A stretch of DNA of 39,137 bases from the IMG/VR virus record IMGVR_UViG_3300047508_000194, positions 1 through 39,137 of that record, one strand, 5' to 3'. Under the pieces are notes generated by a model. It was not told the origin of the DNA. It was given only the letters and a program-made list of their open reading frames with translations, and did not search any database. The stretch's first letter is position 1. Every line of letters begins with the position of its first letter. Position numbers and translations under genes: made by a program. The stretch is from a virus. Shown piece by piece: positions 13,205 to 21,737 of this stretch.

Positions 13205-14031
13205 GCCAGGCATTGAAACCGATTCCCCAGCCGGACGCCGATGAGATTCTCGGCCGAGTGATCGCCACCGGCGATCTTTCGAAGCTGCCCTGGATCGAGA
13301 AGATTGCACATTACAAGGCGGTCTGTGACGCCATGGGCCTCTATGCGGGCACGCGCCCGCTGGAGTATGTGCGGCTCAGGGGCAGGAACGGCCAGGAAGG
13401 CAAAGAGGTCCTCTACGTGCGGAAGGAGGCTACGGACCAGCTCCGGGCCATTCACAAAGTCTCGATCACGAAGGTCGAAGAAGTCCTCGAGGGCGACCTG
13501 TTCAAAGTGACGGTCTACGGACGGACGGCCGACGGCCGCGAAGACGTCGAGGTCGGGATTACCTCTGTCCGCAACCTGGTCGGTCAGGACCTTGCCGATG
13601 CCCGGATGAAAGCGGTCACAAAGGCAAAGCGCCGGCTGACTCTCTCGCTTGTCGGGCTCGGGATATTCCCTGAAGAGGAAGAGGTTCAGATGACGCACCA
13701 CAAAGCGCCCTGGCGTGGCGGCAATGTGCTTGCCGAGCCCGAGAAGCCCGCGATCGGCGAAGGTAAGGTTGAAGAGCAGGCCGCTGAGGCTGAAGCGTCG
13801 GATCGCCTCACGAAAGAGCAACTAGATCGCATTAATGAGCTGATCGAGCAGCTCAAGCGCCGGAGTGTCACCAATACAGACTTCAAGGGCGTCCTTCAGC
13901 GCGAATTCGGCGTCGACATGCGATTGAGTCTCAATCAGGACCAGGCTGACAAGTTTACAGTGATCTTGAAGGACTGGCTCGAGGAGCTTAAGCAGGACCA
14001 GGCTGAGCGTAATGAACCATCAGGTCCCTAA
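13201..14031 (+). CDS. RecT-like single-strand annealing protein (second SSAP)
   Basis: A 276-residue protein; AAGGAGA lies 6 bases before ATG 13201. The N-terminal domain has YKAVCDAMGLYAGTRPLEYV, LYVRKEATDQLRAIHKVSIT and, at residues 137-154, KAVTKAKRRLTLSLVGLG. This pattern is typical of a large group of phage proteins placed with RecT/Bet-like annealing proteins (family memory, not searched). An acidic linker follows, then a C-terminal helical domain (LTKEQLDRINELIEQLKRRS; DQADKFTVILKDWLEELKQD). It would coat and anneal single-stranded DNA. It differs from the Rad52-like protein at 8285-8716, so the phage carries two annealing proteins in separately regulated operons. Confidence 0.65.
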   Translation: MSQALKPIPQPDADEILGRVIATGDLSKLPWIEKIAHYKAVCDAMGLYAGTRPLEYVRLRGRNGQEGKEVLYVRKEATDQLRAIHKVSITKVEEVLEGDLFKVTVYGRTADGREDVEVGITSVRNLVGQDLADARMKAVTKAKRRLTLSLVGLGIFPEEEEVQMTHHKAPWRGGNVLAEPEKPAIGEGKVEEQAAEAEASDRLTKEQLDRINELIEQLKRRSVTNTDFKGVLQREFGVDMRLSLNQDQADKFTVILKDWLEELKQDQAERNEPSGP

Positions 14032-14034
14032 AGA

Positions 14035-14259
14035 GTGCCCCGATTCAATGAGGAATACCTAGCATACCTCCACTCAAAAAAGTGGTACAGGCGCCGAAAA
14101 GGGCGCCTCGAGGCAGCTAATTTCAGTTGTGAGCGATGCGGATGCGGTGAATGGCTGCAGGTCCATCACCGAACCTACGAGCGACTCGGCCGAGAACGGG
14201 ACGAGGATCTCGAGGTTCTTTGCCGGTATTGCCACGTGGAACATCACGGGACGAAGTAA
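14035..14259 (+). CDS. HNH endonuclease
   Basis: A 74-residue protein beginning at GTG 14035, three bases after the previous stop. HNH features: C32ERC35 and C63RYC66 zinc ligands, and the catalytic LQVHHRTYERLG (His44, His45), then DLEVLCRYCHVEHH. A complete minimal HNH nuclease that cuts double-stranded DNA. Possible roles are a recombination nuclease partner for the adjacent annealing protein or a free-standing homing enzyme. It lies far from terminase, so a packaging role is less likely. Confidence 0.85.
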   Translation: MPRFNEEYLAYLHSKKWYRRRKGRLEAANFSCERCGCGEWLQVHHRTYERLGRERDEDLEVLCRYCHVEHHGTK

Positions 14260-14338
14260 ATCCTCTAACGGGTGCGGCGCGTCACCCTGCCTTAAACGCA
14301 CGCGCGATTATCAACCAGATACTGAATCGCAATGCACA

Positions 14339-15064
14339 GTGACGAAGCGCAAGCTCCCTTACATGAAGTGGTATGTAGGCGACTGGATTAAAGATCCAAA
14401 CGTATCGCGGTGCTCGCCATCGACGCGAGGAATATGGTTTGACCTGCTTTGTTCGATGCATGAGATGGACCGCAGTGGACAACTCACGGGTACACTCGAA
14501 GAGCTCGCCCGCCTGGGCCGGTGTACTGCGGACCAATTCTTGGAGGCGATCGCTCAACTTAGCTCAAGCCAGACCGCTACGGTCCAACGACATTCCCACG
14601 GTAGGTGGAGCGTGACATGTCGCAGAATGTCCCGCGAAAGTCACATCCGAAAACAAGCGCAAATTCGCAAGCAGAACCAGCGAGTTAGAAAGAAGTCACG
14701 CGAAAGTCACACTCCCTCTTCATGTTCAGATTCATGTTCAGGAGAGAGAACAACTTCAAAAAACGAAGTTGCTCTCTCTCCCGCCGCGGCGGAGCCCGCC
14801 GCAAATGGCGCCGGGGGAGGGAGAGAGGCGCCTGCGGCGAGCCGGTTCTCGCTGAAGGATTGCCGGAGCTATGCCGATGCGCTCGCTGACATCAAATCGC
14901 CGGCAGCCTTTGCTAAATCCATCTGGCGGTCCGGCGAGGACGATGCGTTGATTGCCGAATTTCTCGAACGTGGCGGCCACGGGGAGACCGAGGAGGAGCG
15001 ACGTGCCCGGATTACGCGTAGTGCCCGAGAGCGCCTTGCTCGAAGCGCTCGGGGCGATAATTGA
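14339..15064 (+). CDS. Replication-initiator-like protein (DUF1376-type N-terminus)
   Basis: About 241 residues from GTG 14339 (MTKRKLPYMKWYVGDWIKDP). The frame extends upstream over the HNH gene but that part lacks coding character. KWYVGDWIKD-x(9)-STRGIWFDLLCSMHE is the N-terminal pattern of phage replication proteins of the DUF1376 or O-like kind, which form a winged helix. A Lys/Ser/Arg-rich linker (residues ~95-150) precedes a C-terminal helical domain (FSLKDCRSYADALADIKSPA). It probably binds the origin or recruits host helicase. The start is uncertain, with ATG 14363 region as alternative. The end overlaps the next gene by 62 bp. Confidence 0.65.
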   Translation: MTKRKLPYMKWYVGDWIKDPNVSRCSPSTRGIWFDLLCSMHEMDRSGQLTGTLEELARLGRCTADQFLEAIAQLSSSQTATVQRHSHGRWSVTCRRMSRESHIRKQAQIRKQNQRVRKKSRESHTPSSCSDSCSGERTTSKNEVALSPAAAEPAANGAGGGREAPAASRFSLKDCRSYADALADIKSPAAFAKSIWRSGEDDALIAEFLERGGHGETEEERRARITRSARERLARSARGDN

Positions 15065-15536
15065 AAAATCCCGAGCGATTACCGGCCACGCACCGCTTCG
15101 CGACAGCCAGCTCGAGGCGGCCGTCGTTGCCTGGGCGGAGATTCTCGAGGACCTCCCTTCCGAAGAACTCGAGATGTGCTATCGCGCAGTAATGCGTGAT
15201 AGGAAATTGCGCACTCCCGTTCAGCCGCAGGAACTGCTCGAAATCTGGCGTACCAGGTCGCGCGCGCGTGGTGCGCCGCCAGTGCCGCTCGAGGCAACTG
15301 AAAGATGCGGCCTCTGTGATTCGACCGGGTATCAGCTGCTTGAAATCTACTGCCCGACCCTGCAGTGGAACTACCGCGCAGCGCGCGCCTGCAATTGCAG
15401 CTTTACGCCGACTGCGCAAAGGCGCGAGCCGCGTAAGCCGCCCGAATGGCTCAAGGGCAAGGATAGTGTCTGGCGTGCACAGTTCGGGCCAGGTCTTCCG
15501 TGCCATTGCCGGAATTGCCAGGAACAACGGATATGA
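15003..15536 (+). CDS. Replication-associated Cys-rich protein
   Basis: About 177 residues from GTG 15003, chosen because AGGAGG (14991-14996) lies 6 bases upstream; a TTG at 14952 is less likely. The N-terminal two-thirds is helical (LEALGAIIEKSRAITGHAPL; EILEDLPSEELEMCYRAVMR). The C-terminus has CGLCDSTGYQLLEIYCPTLQ, CNC and CHCRNC, likely zinc sites. Location directly after the initiator-like protein fits a helicase loader or replication accessory role, but no AAA+ motif is present. Confidence 0.65.
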   Translation: MPGLRVVPESALLEALGAIIEKSRAITGHAPLRDSQLEAAVVAWAEILEDLPSEELEMCYRAVMRDRKLRTPVQPQELLEIWRTRSRARGAPPVPLEATERCGLCDSTGYQLLEIYCPTLQWNYRAARACNCSFTPTAQRREPRKPPEWLKGKDSVWRAQFGPGLPCHCRNCQEQRI

Positions 15537-15591
15537 ACGCCCAGGCTGTGCCAATCTGATGGCGATTCTGGCAATGCCTTAAAAAGGCGAA

Positions 15592-15693
15592 ATGAATCAC
15601 CCGCGGCCAATCAATATCGCGGTTATCGATTTTTGGGTGACGTTCATCGCGACCGTCGCATTCCTGGTCTACATCGCGTGGCGGTACGTATGA
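15592..15693 (+). CDS. 33-residue single-span membrane protein
   Basis: MNHPRPINIAVIDFWVTFIA followed by TVAFLVYIAWRYV, starting at ATG 15592 and ending at TGA 15693, coupled to the next gene (ATGA). One transmembrane helix covers residues ~10-31. AAGGCGA lies upstream. Such tiny membrane peptides in phages can be holins, exclusion factors or unknowns. This one is not near an endolysin. Confidence 0.55.
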   Translation: MNHPRPINIAVIDFWVTFIATVAFLVYIAWRYV

Positions 15694-15902
15694 CACCTGA
15701 CAAGAAGAACCCAACCTATCTTGGCGATGGAGTCTTCGCGAATCAGGAACGCGGAATGATCAGGCTGACTTCGTCGAATGGTGTTAGAGACACCAACACG
15801 ATATACCTCGAAGACTTTGTTGTAGCCGCTTTCATCAAGTATTTGCTCGATATCGGCTGGTTGTCTTTCCCGCAACCGAAAGTAAGCGAACCTGCTCAAT
15901 GA
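15690..15902 (+). CDS. Conserved small phage protein (LGDGV family)
   Basis: A 70-residue protein from ATG 15690 (ATGA overlap), MTPDKKNPTYLGDGVFANQE, then GMIRLTSSNGVRDTNTIYLE and FVVAAFIKYLLDIG. The opening YLGDGV[YF]A and the late IYLE--V-A----Y are typical of a small protein found in many tailed phages, with unknown function. A longer in-frame reading upstream is not supported. Confidence 0.65.
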   Translation: MTPDKKNPTYLGDGVFANQERGMIRLTSSNGVRDTNTIYLEDFVVAAFIKYLLDIGWLSFPQPKVSEPAQ

Positions 15903-16120
15903 CGGCTGACCAGGAGAAAATGCTGCTCAATGAGATCGAAGATCAGCGCGCTTTCAGGGCTGCTCTTGCAAGGAAGGTCGACAGGCTCGAGACGCTGCTT
16001 GAGAACGCGCTCGTTCAGCTCTGCGCCCTGCATGACCGAGTCGATGAATTTATCCTGTTGATCCCTCTCGCGGAGCCTGGTGAGCCAAAGATCAAAGGAA
16101 TTATTAGAGACAAGAAGTGA
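15899..16120 (+). CDS. Small coiled-coil protein
   Basis: A 73-residue protein, ATG 15899 overlapping the previous stop (ATGA). MTADQEKMLLNEIEDQRAFR, then LARKVDRLETLLENALVQLC is a heptad-rich coiled coil. A hydrophobic patch (FILLIPLAEPG) and basic end follow. It is coupled onward to a membrane protein (GTGA), so the two may interact. Confidence 0.6.
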   Translation: MTADQEKMLLNEIEDQRAFRAALARKVDRLETLLENALVQLCALHDRVDEFILLIPLAEPGEPKIKGIIRDKK

Positions 16121-16374
16121 TCTGGATCGGCATCATTATCGGCTTTGCAGCAGGCGTCATCGTCCTAACGCTCTGCTACACGCCGCTTGTCGAGAAGGTG
16201 AAGCTGCTCGAGGAGCATGAGCGGCAATATAGAAAACTGCTCGATGAAGCTCTCGCGACATTGCAGCAGTATGAGCGCGATAATGTGTGGCTTGCATCCG
16301 ACCTCAAGCAGATGGAGCGCCTCATATCGCCTGAAGCCTATGCGCGATTCTTCGATGCGCCGTACAAAAGCTGA
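16117..16374 (+). CDS. Membrane-anchored coiled-coil protein (spanin-like topology)
   Basis: An 85-residue protein from GTG 16117 (GTGA overlap). The N-terminal transmembrane helix (MIWIGIIIGFAAGVIVLTLC, residues 2-22) is followed by a coiled coil (VEKVKLLEEHERQYRKLLDE; ALATLQQYERDNVWLASDLK). This is the topology of an inner-membrane spanin, but no outer-membrane lipoprotein spanin is nested nearby. It is one of several candidates for a lysis function in a genome without a recognisable endolysin. Confidence 0.55.
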   Translation: MIWIGIIIGFAAGVIVLTLCYTPLVEKVKLLEEHERQYRKLLDEALATLQQYERDNVWLASDLKQMERLISPEAYARFFDAPYKS

Positions 16375-16577
16375 TGCCGTCACCTTACCAGCTTCCAGAT
16401 AGGTGGTTTGAGGACTGCAAGGATCTCGAGGAGAGAGTATTGCGAGTCTTACCAGAAGAGGAGATCGCTGTAAGGGAGTTCGTGCTTGGCTTTCTGCGAT
16501 CACTGCCGCCATCGATATTGCGTCAGGTTCTCGAGGAAAGAGAGAAATCGACTCCACAGGCGCCAGAAACGGCTTGA
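16374..16577 (+). CDS. Small helical hypothetical protein
   Basis: A 67-residue protein coupled by TGATG to the previous gene. MPSPYQLPDRWFEDCKDLEE, then RVLRVLPEEEIAVREFVLGF and LPPSILRQVLEEREKS. Acidic and helical, no membrane segment. Last gene of this operon, followed by a strong hairpin at 16600-16630. Confidence 0.55.
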   Translation: MPSPYQLPDRWFEDCKDLEERVLRVLPEEEIAVREFVLGFLRSLPPSILRQVLEEREKSTPQAPETA

Positions 16578-16599
16578 CGAGTCGGCGCTGGTGGTGGGT

Positions 16600-16630
16600 A
16601 AGTCGGAGCACCGCAGGGGGGCTCCGACTT
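16600..16630 (+). terminator. Strong hairpin, likely terminator
   Basis: AAGTCGGAGC (16600-16609) and GCTCCGACTT (16621-16630) form a perfect 10-bp stem with an 11-base loop. Only moderately T-rich sequence follows (GATTTGATTTGTTTT, from 16641), so it may be Rho-assisted or a processing site. The 16578-16719 gap holds no gene. Confidence 0.55.
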
Positions 16631-16719
16631 GCCCTACATCGATTTGATTTGTTTTACGATACAGTCTCGGTTAATCTTCCGCCCGTCAAGCCTTCCATCC
16701 ACTTCCATCATTCACGTCC

Positions 16720-18984
16720 GTGTCTACGCCGCTCCCTCAGTGTGATGCGTTCTACTACATCTACAACCAGCAGGGCGATGTTGCGCCTGGCGTTCTAGTT
16801 ACGTTGAAAGAAGTGATTGACGCGGGCGGCAGTTCGATCCTGCTCAGTCCCCTGACTACGCTTACCGACCCAGCCGGAAGCTTCCACTTCACCCTTCCTG
16901 AAGATGCCCAAGTCAATATTGCCGCTCGCGCAACCGGACTTTGGAACTGTCCAGAAGGCCGGTGGTTTAAAGTTCCGCCCGGACCATCGGGTGAACTGAT
17001 ACCCGACTTCACACTCCCTCCAAGCACGACCGTTGAGCCACCCCTCATCTACCTTGACGGCGTGCTCTCGATCCCGAAAGCCACAGCGACTCAGGATGGC
17101 TACTTGTCGGCTGCTGATTACGTCGCATTTCTCGCAGGAGCAACGAGCGATATGGGCGTCGTAAGTTTCAACACGCGCACTGGCGAAGTCATGCTGCTGA
17201 GCAATGACGTAATCTTCGCGCTCGGCTACGTACCGATCAACAAGGACGGCGACACCATGAACGGGCCGCTCGTTCTTCCGGGCAACCCGACATTGGGTTC
17301 TCAAGCTGCGAACAAGGCCTACGTTGATGCTAATAGAATCCAGAGCATTCCGGGCGTTGCGGGCACCTATCCCAATCCCTCGAGTATCACCGTCAATGCG
17401 CAAGGTCAGATTATCGCAATTACCAGAGGGACGCCCGATACCACGCCGCCCGTCATCAGTGCCGTTAGCGTGATAAGCATTACTGCGACTGGCGCAACGA
17501 TCACTTGGACTACGGATGAGCCTGCCGATTCCCAAGTCGAATACGGGCCGACGACCGCTTATGGCGCTTCGTCGACTCTCGACTCATCGCCTGTAACGAC
17601 TCATTCCGTAACGATCATCGGACTCGCGGCAAGCGCGCTTTATCACTATCGCGTCAAATCCCGAGACACTGCCTCAAATCTCGCAACGTCAGGTGATTTC
17701 ACTTTCACGACCACGGCAGCACCTGATACCACGCCGCCAGTCATTAGCGCCGTTGCCAGCTCCGGCCTGACTGCTACGGGTGCAACGATCACCTGGACGA
17801 CGGATGAACCAGGCGATTCGCAGGTGGAGTATGGGCCAACGACCGCTTATGGCAGTTTATCGACCATCAATCCGTCACTTCTAACAAGCCATTCCGTGCC
17901 AATTACGGGTCTCACGGCAAGCACGCTTTATCATTACCGCGTCAAGTCTCGGGATGCAGCTTCGAACCTCGCAATATCGACTGATTTCACTTTCACGACA
18001 ACAGCCGGACCGGATGTTACGCCGCCTGTCGTCAGCGCCGTTGCCAGTTCGAGCATTACCGGGACTGGAGCAACAATCACCTGGGCGACCGATGAGGCGA
18101 GTGATTCTCAGGTGGAGTACGGCACAACTACCAGCTATGGGTCTTCGACAGTGCTCGATCCGTCAATGGTCACGAGTCATAACGTCACGATCAGCAGCCT
18201 CACTCCATCGATGTTTTATCACTACCGCGTCAAATCGAAAGACGCAGCGGGAAACCCCGCAACATCGGCAGATTTCACCTTCACTACTACTGCGCTGATG
18301 GATCCGACCGTTGGGCTTGTCTCCTACTGGACGATGGATGAGACCTCGGGCACGCGAGCTGATACAAAGACCCTGAATCCACTGGCAGTGGGTTCAGCAC
18401 CTGTGGGAGCAATTGCGGGACTTCCAGGTCTTGGAAATGCCGCCGACAGCCCCGGTAACAACACTTTTCTCAGTGGCCCTGACAGTCCGAGTCTCCGCTT
18501 TACGGGTTCAATGTCCATTGTCGGATGGATGAAGATACACGCCACTAGTCCTCAATATCATACGCTCTTGGCGAAAATTGGCACCGGGACAGACTGCAAC
18601 TGGATAGTCTGGTACAGGTCCGATACTCACCAATGGGATTTTATAGTCTCCGCTGATGGAAATCTGCCGGGTGTCACGGCGACAGTCCCGAATTTGACGC
18701 CGACCTTGGAGACCTGGCATCACATAGCGGCAGTCTTCAATATGAGTACGGGCCAGATTCAGTTGAAGATTGATGACGGCGCGGTGGGCAGCGATACCAA
18801 GACGTTCGCCGGTCCGATCTTTGGGTCAGCAGCGAATATGAGTAGCCTTCTGACCTACATCGATTCTGCCTTGTGGGGCAATTGCGCCGTTGAGGAGGTT
18901 GGCATCTGGGATCGTGCGCTTAGTGATGCTGAAATTACTTATCTCTTTAATGCCGGATCGGGGCGTACCTATCCCTTTAGTTAA
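16720..18984 (+). CDS. Tail fibre/adhesin with three FN3 repeats and a LamG-like domain
   Basis: A 754-residue protein; GTG 16720 is the only sensible start. The N-terminal part (about 8-110) resembles a carboxypeptidase-regulatory or Ig-like fold. It is followed by a fibre motif SFNTRTGEVMLL...ALGYVPINKDGDTMNGPL (about 147-190). Three FN3 domains of exactly 96 residues occupy residues 240-527, each with ATITW[TA]TDE..DSQVEYG and a YHYRVKS[RK]D core. A LamG/concanavalin-like domain runs from about 532 (GLVSYWTMDETSG; ...GWMKI; WHHIAAVFN; EVGIWDRALSDAEI). It is a probable carbohydrate-binding virion adhesin. It shares the fibre motif and the LamG domain with the next gene and lies unusually upstream of terminase. 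Confidence 0.8.
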   Translation: MSTPLPQCDAFYYIYNQQGDVAPGVLVTLKEVIDAGGSSILLSPLTTLTDPAGSFHFTLPEDAQVNIAARATGLWNCPEGRWFKVPPGPSGELIPDFTLPPSTTVEPPLIYLDGVLSIPKATATQDGYLSAADYVAFLAGATSDMGVVSFNTRTGEVMLLSNDVIFALGYVPINKDGDTMNGPLVLPGNPTLGSQAANKAYVDANRIQSIPGVAGTYPNPSSITVNAQGQIIAITRGTPDTTPPVISAVSVISITATGATITWTTDEPADSQVEYGPTTAYGASSTLDSSPVTTHSVTIIGLAASALYHYRVKSRDTASNLATSGDFTFTTTAAPDTTPPVISAVASSGLTATGATITWTTDEPGDSQVEYGPTTAYGSLSTINPSLLTSHSVPITGLTASTLYHYRVKSRDAASNLAISTDFTFTTTAGPDVTPPVVSAVASSSITGTGATITWATDEASDSQVEYGTTTSYGSSTVLDPSMVTSHNVTISSLTPSMFYHYRVKSKDAAGNPATSADFTFTTTALMDPTVGLVSYWTMDETSGTRADTKTLNPLAVGSAPVGAIAGLPGLGNAADSPGNNTFLSGPDSPSLRFTGSMSIVGWMKIHATSPQYHTLLAKIGTGTDCNWIVWYRSDTHQWDFIVSADGNLPGVTATVPNLTPTLETWHHIAAVFNMSTGQIQLKIDDGAVGSDTKTFAGPIFGSAANMSSLLTYIDSALWGNCAVEEVGIWDRALSDAEITYLFNAGSGRTYPFS
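17437..18300 (+). repeat. Three tandem 288-bp FN3-coding repeats
   Basis: Units at 17437-17724, 17725-18012 and 18013-18300 each encode 96 residues beginning DTTPPVISAV or DVTPPVVSAV and ending FTFTTTA. They are alike at both protein and DNA level, showing recent duplication. Unit number may vary between relatives. Confidence 0.9.
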
Positions 18985-21461
18985 TGAAGGTCACGATCAA
19001 ATCTCAGACGGGCCGTATCAATGTTCGTCCTCCACTCCTCTTTGATGGTGCAACGCTTTCAATTCCACGCGCCTCGGCTACGCAAAATGGCTACCTCTCG
19101 CGCAATGACTTCATTCTCTTTTCTGGAGGTGAGGCTGTGGCAGTAACCTCTTTCAACACCAGAACGGGCGAGGTGCTTTTACTCGACGATGATGTCCTTG
19201 CCGCCCTGGGTTATACGCCCCTCAATAAGGCGGGCGACACGATGACGGGTCCGCTTACCCTTGCGGGACCTCCCGCCAACTCACTTCACGCAGTAACGAA
19301 AGCCTACGCTGATAGCCTGGTGGTGAGCGGCGCCAGTGCGCGTCCTGGGCTCTTCTTTGTTGCGGATTATGGAGCATCCGGCTCTAAGATCACCTTCAAT
19401 GGCGCAATCACGACAGGCTCGACAACTCTTACTCTAACGACCTCTGCGCACGACTTTGTAGTCGGTCAGGGTATCAACATCGTCGGGGCAGGAAACATCG
19501 CTTCGATAGATCCGGGGTCGAACCTGCTTGTCTCGACTATTACTGCAATCGCAGGGGCAACAATCACGATTGCAAACGCCGCCCTCCATACGGTCAGCGG
19601 GGCCGTAATCAAGCACGACGATACCGTAGCCATCCAGGCGGCCATAAATGACTGCTTTGCTGCCGGGGGGCTGACGGTCTACTTCGACACCTACGGGTAC
19701 TACCGGATCAACAAGGGCTTCACTGATTACGACTCGATCCTCAAGGTTCCGCACGTTTCGTGGCTTGGTCCGGGCGGAATAGGCGCGGCCCCGACGCCCA
19801 CCATCAGGTTTCACGGTGACGGGAACACCGTAGCTACGGCGCTCAACCAGGTAGCTACGGTGGGGCCGGTTATCCAGACAGACCTCATAGGTGCGACGGC
19901 CACAAGCTCGATGCTGAGTGCCCAGCAGTATGTTGCGAGCGCGGATATTGTCGGGACGTGCATCACGATCATCGTCGAGGGGCTGACCTTCAGAACCTAT
20001 GATAATCCCCAGATCTGCGGCGTCGATATGGGGATGGTCTGGAACTTCTACGCCAAGGACTTGTGCTTCGATGCTGGAGTGATGGGCCAGGAGAATACGC
20101 AGGTTGGCGGCTCACAGCCCGGAGCTTCCGAGCCGACACATAACACGTTTGGTATCAGATTCCCTCGCGTCAACGCCTGCACTATTTCCAACGCCGATAA
20201 CGTCTCTGTGACCAATTACGGGATTGGAATAATTGCTTCCGAGCTGTTCCACGCAACCACTCCCTGCTTTATTCAGCGATGCAAGGTGGGCTTTCAGACT
20301 CACGAGACAGCGGCTAACTACCCGTTTACGGGACAATTGCTTATCTGCCATTGTGCAACCGGGGTGCAATGGCTGTCACATTGTCCCTGCGACATTCACG
20401 TTGAATTTGAAACCTGCGGGAGTCCCGCGTGGGCGACGGCGATTGAGGGCAGATATTTTTACGACCCGAATGATGTCGCTACCGGAAAGATATCCTACCT
20501 GAATATCGGCAATGGTACGGCTTCGCCAGGCGGAAACAGAGCCGCGACCTGGACAGGATTGAGCAAGGTTGCCATCTCCTCCCTCGGAGGATTTGCGAAT
20601 CAGATTCCGAACGTCATCATCAATCGCGGCCACATATCGGCGGATGAAGTGATTGCCCGCAACTCCATCACTCTTTGGGACGGGGCGGGTTATCAGCCAT
20701 TACTGCTCGGTGCCAATGACAGCGGCATGCCAGGATTCAGGGATGTCATTACCCATAACGCGGTGGCGACATTACTAACAGGCCTCGTTTCCTACTGGAA
20801 GATGGATGAGGCGGGAGATGGGACGCAGGTCCGTTACGACCAGATGGAAGTCAACAACTTCGTACCTTCCATTTACGGGCCTGTTCCTGCTGTGGCGGGC
20901 AAGATTGGAAGCGGAGCTGCGAGTGGCAGTGGTGGTGGGGGGTTTATGACCGCTCGCGGGAATGCCAGCCAGAACTTCGCGGGATCGTTCTCAATTTCCG
21001 GCTGGATGAAGATCGTCAACCTATCCAGTGGAAGCGGGTTTGCCGTCCTTCTCTCCAAGGGCGGTACAACCCTAGACAGGTCATACGACATCTACTGGCG
21101 AAACGACCTTCTAAGATGGGAGTTTGGTGTAACCTCCAACGGCTCGACCGGGGCTACCGCGATAGTCTCGCATACTCCGACCGTGAACACTTGGTATCAC
21201 GTAGTTGCCGTATTTAATTCGAGCACCAACCAGATATTCCTGACGATCAATAACGGGGCAGTTGGCAGCGTGACCCAACCATTTACCGGACCCGTCTTCG
21301 GTAACATCGCAACGGGCTTGTCTACGATGCTGATGTATAACGGCACAGCCCTCCGCTCGGATTGCATCGTGGACGAGATTGGCCTGTGGAATCGCGCTCT
21401 GACTGGCGCGGAAATCACGGCACTCTATGGCGGGGGATCACCACCTGCATATCCATTCTGA
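18984..21461 (+). CDS. Pectate-lyase-like tailspike with C-terminal LamG-like domain
   Basis: An 825-residue protein; ATG 18984 overlaps the previous TAA (TAATG). The N-terminal fibre motif SFNTRTGEVLLLDDDVLAAL, then GYTPLNKAGDTMTGPL, is shared with 16720-18984. From about residue 124, FVADYGASGS and later KHDDTVAIQAAINDCFAAGG, FDTYGYYRINKG mark a pectate-lyase-type right-handed beta-helix, typical of depolymerase tailspikes. A LamG-like domain begins near residue 598 (GLVSYWKMDEAGDG; SISGWMKI; WYHVVAVFN; EIGLWNRALTGAEI). It probably degrades or binds host capsule or O-antigen. Catalytic residues cannot be assigned by eye. Confidence 0.8.
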   Translation: MKVTIKSQTGRINVRPPLLFDGATLSIPRASATQNGYLSRNDFILFSGGEAVAVTSFNTRTGEVLLLDDDVLAALGYTPLNKAGDTMTGPLTLAGPPANSLHAVTKAYADSLVVSGASARPGLFFVADYGASGSKITFNGAITTGSTTLTLTTSAHDFVVGQGINIVGAGNIASIDPGSNLLVSTITAIAGATITIANAALHTVSGAVIKHDDTVAIQAAINDCFAAGGLTVYFDTYGYYRINKGFTDYDSILKVPHVSWLGPGGIGAAPTPTIRFHGDGNTVATALNQVATVGPVIQTDLIGATATSSMLSAQQYVASADIVGTCITIIVEGLTFRTYDNPQICGVDMGMVWNFYAKDLCFDAGVMGQENTQVGGSQPGASEPTHNTFGIRFPRVNACTISNADNVSVTNYGIGIIASELFHATTPCFIQRCKVGFQTHETAANYPFTGQLLICHCATGVQWLSHCPCDIHVEFETCGSPAWATAIEGRYFYDPNDVATGKISYLNIGNGTASPGGNRAATWTGLSKVAISSLGGFANQIPNVIINRGHISADEVIARNSITLWDGAGYQPLLLGANDSGMPGFRDVITHNAVATLLTGLVSYWKMDEAGDGTQVRYDQMEVNNFVPSIYGPVPAVAGKIGSGAASGSGGGGFMTARGNASQNFAGSFSISGWMKIVNLSSGSGFAVLLSKGGTTLDRSYDIYWRNDLLRWEFGVTSNGSTGATAIVSHTPTVNTWYHVVAVFNSSTNQIFLTINNGAVGSVTQPFTGPVFGNIATGLSTMLMYNGTALRSDCIVDEIGLWNRALTGAEITALYGGGSPPAYPF

Positions 21462-21497
21462 AATCGTTTCGCAATCAAAAAGAGCCTTGAGGCGCAA

Positions 21498-21689
21498 ATG
21501 GTTGAACAACATAACCTGGACGTCATCGCGCTTTTCACGAGCTTTCTTGAAGCCTTTGGGAAAGCCACGCCTGAGGAACGGCGCTCATTTCTCGATTTCA
21601 TCTCGCCGCAATCACGCGCTGACCTCCTAAATCTCGCAGATGCGCTGCGACAGAAAGCTGAAAGGGATGATCCATCCAGGAAAGCCTGA
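21498..21689 (+). CDS. Small helical protein after the tailspikes
   Basis: A 63-residue protein from ATG 21498 with GAGGCG upstream. MVEQHNLDVIALFTSFLEAF, then GKATPEERRSFLDFISPQSR and ADLLNLADALRQKAERDD. All-helical, possibly dimeric. A longer frame starting at 21427 overlaps the spike end and is not preferred. Function unknown. Confidence 0.6.
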   Translation: MVEQHNLDVIALFTSFLEAFGKATPEERRSFLDFISPQSRADLLNLADALRQKAERDDPSRKA

Positions 21690-21737
21690 ATAGCACGGAC
21701 TTCTTTCTAACGACCGCATAACCCCGGGAGGTAAATC

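Noticed and set aside
13027-13821. Reverse ORF of 264 codons
   Set aside because: Lies opposite the RecT-like gene, which has a strong ribosome site and a conserved motif.
16795-17535. Reverse ORF of 246 codons
   Set aside because: Antisense to the first fibre gene, with no ribosome site or recognisable domain.
17437-18300. CRISPR-like or VNTR array
   Set aside because: The repeats are 288-bp in-frame FN3 domains, with no spacers.
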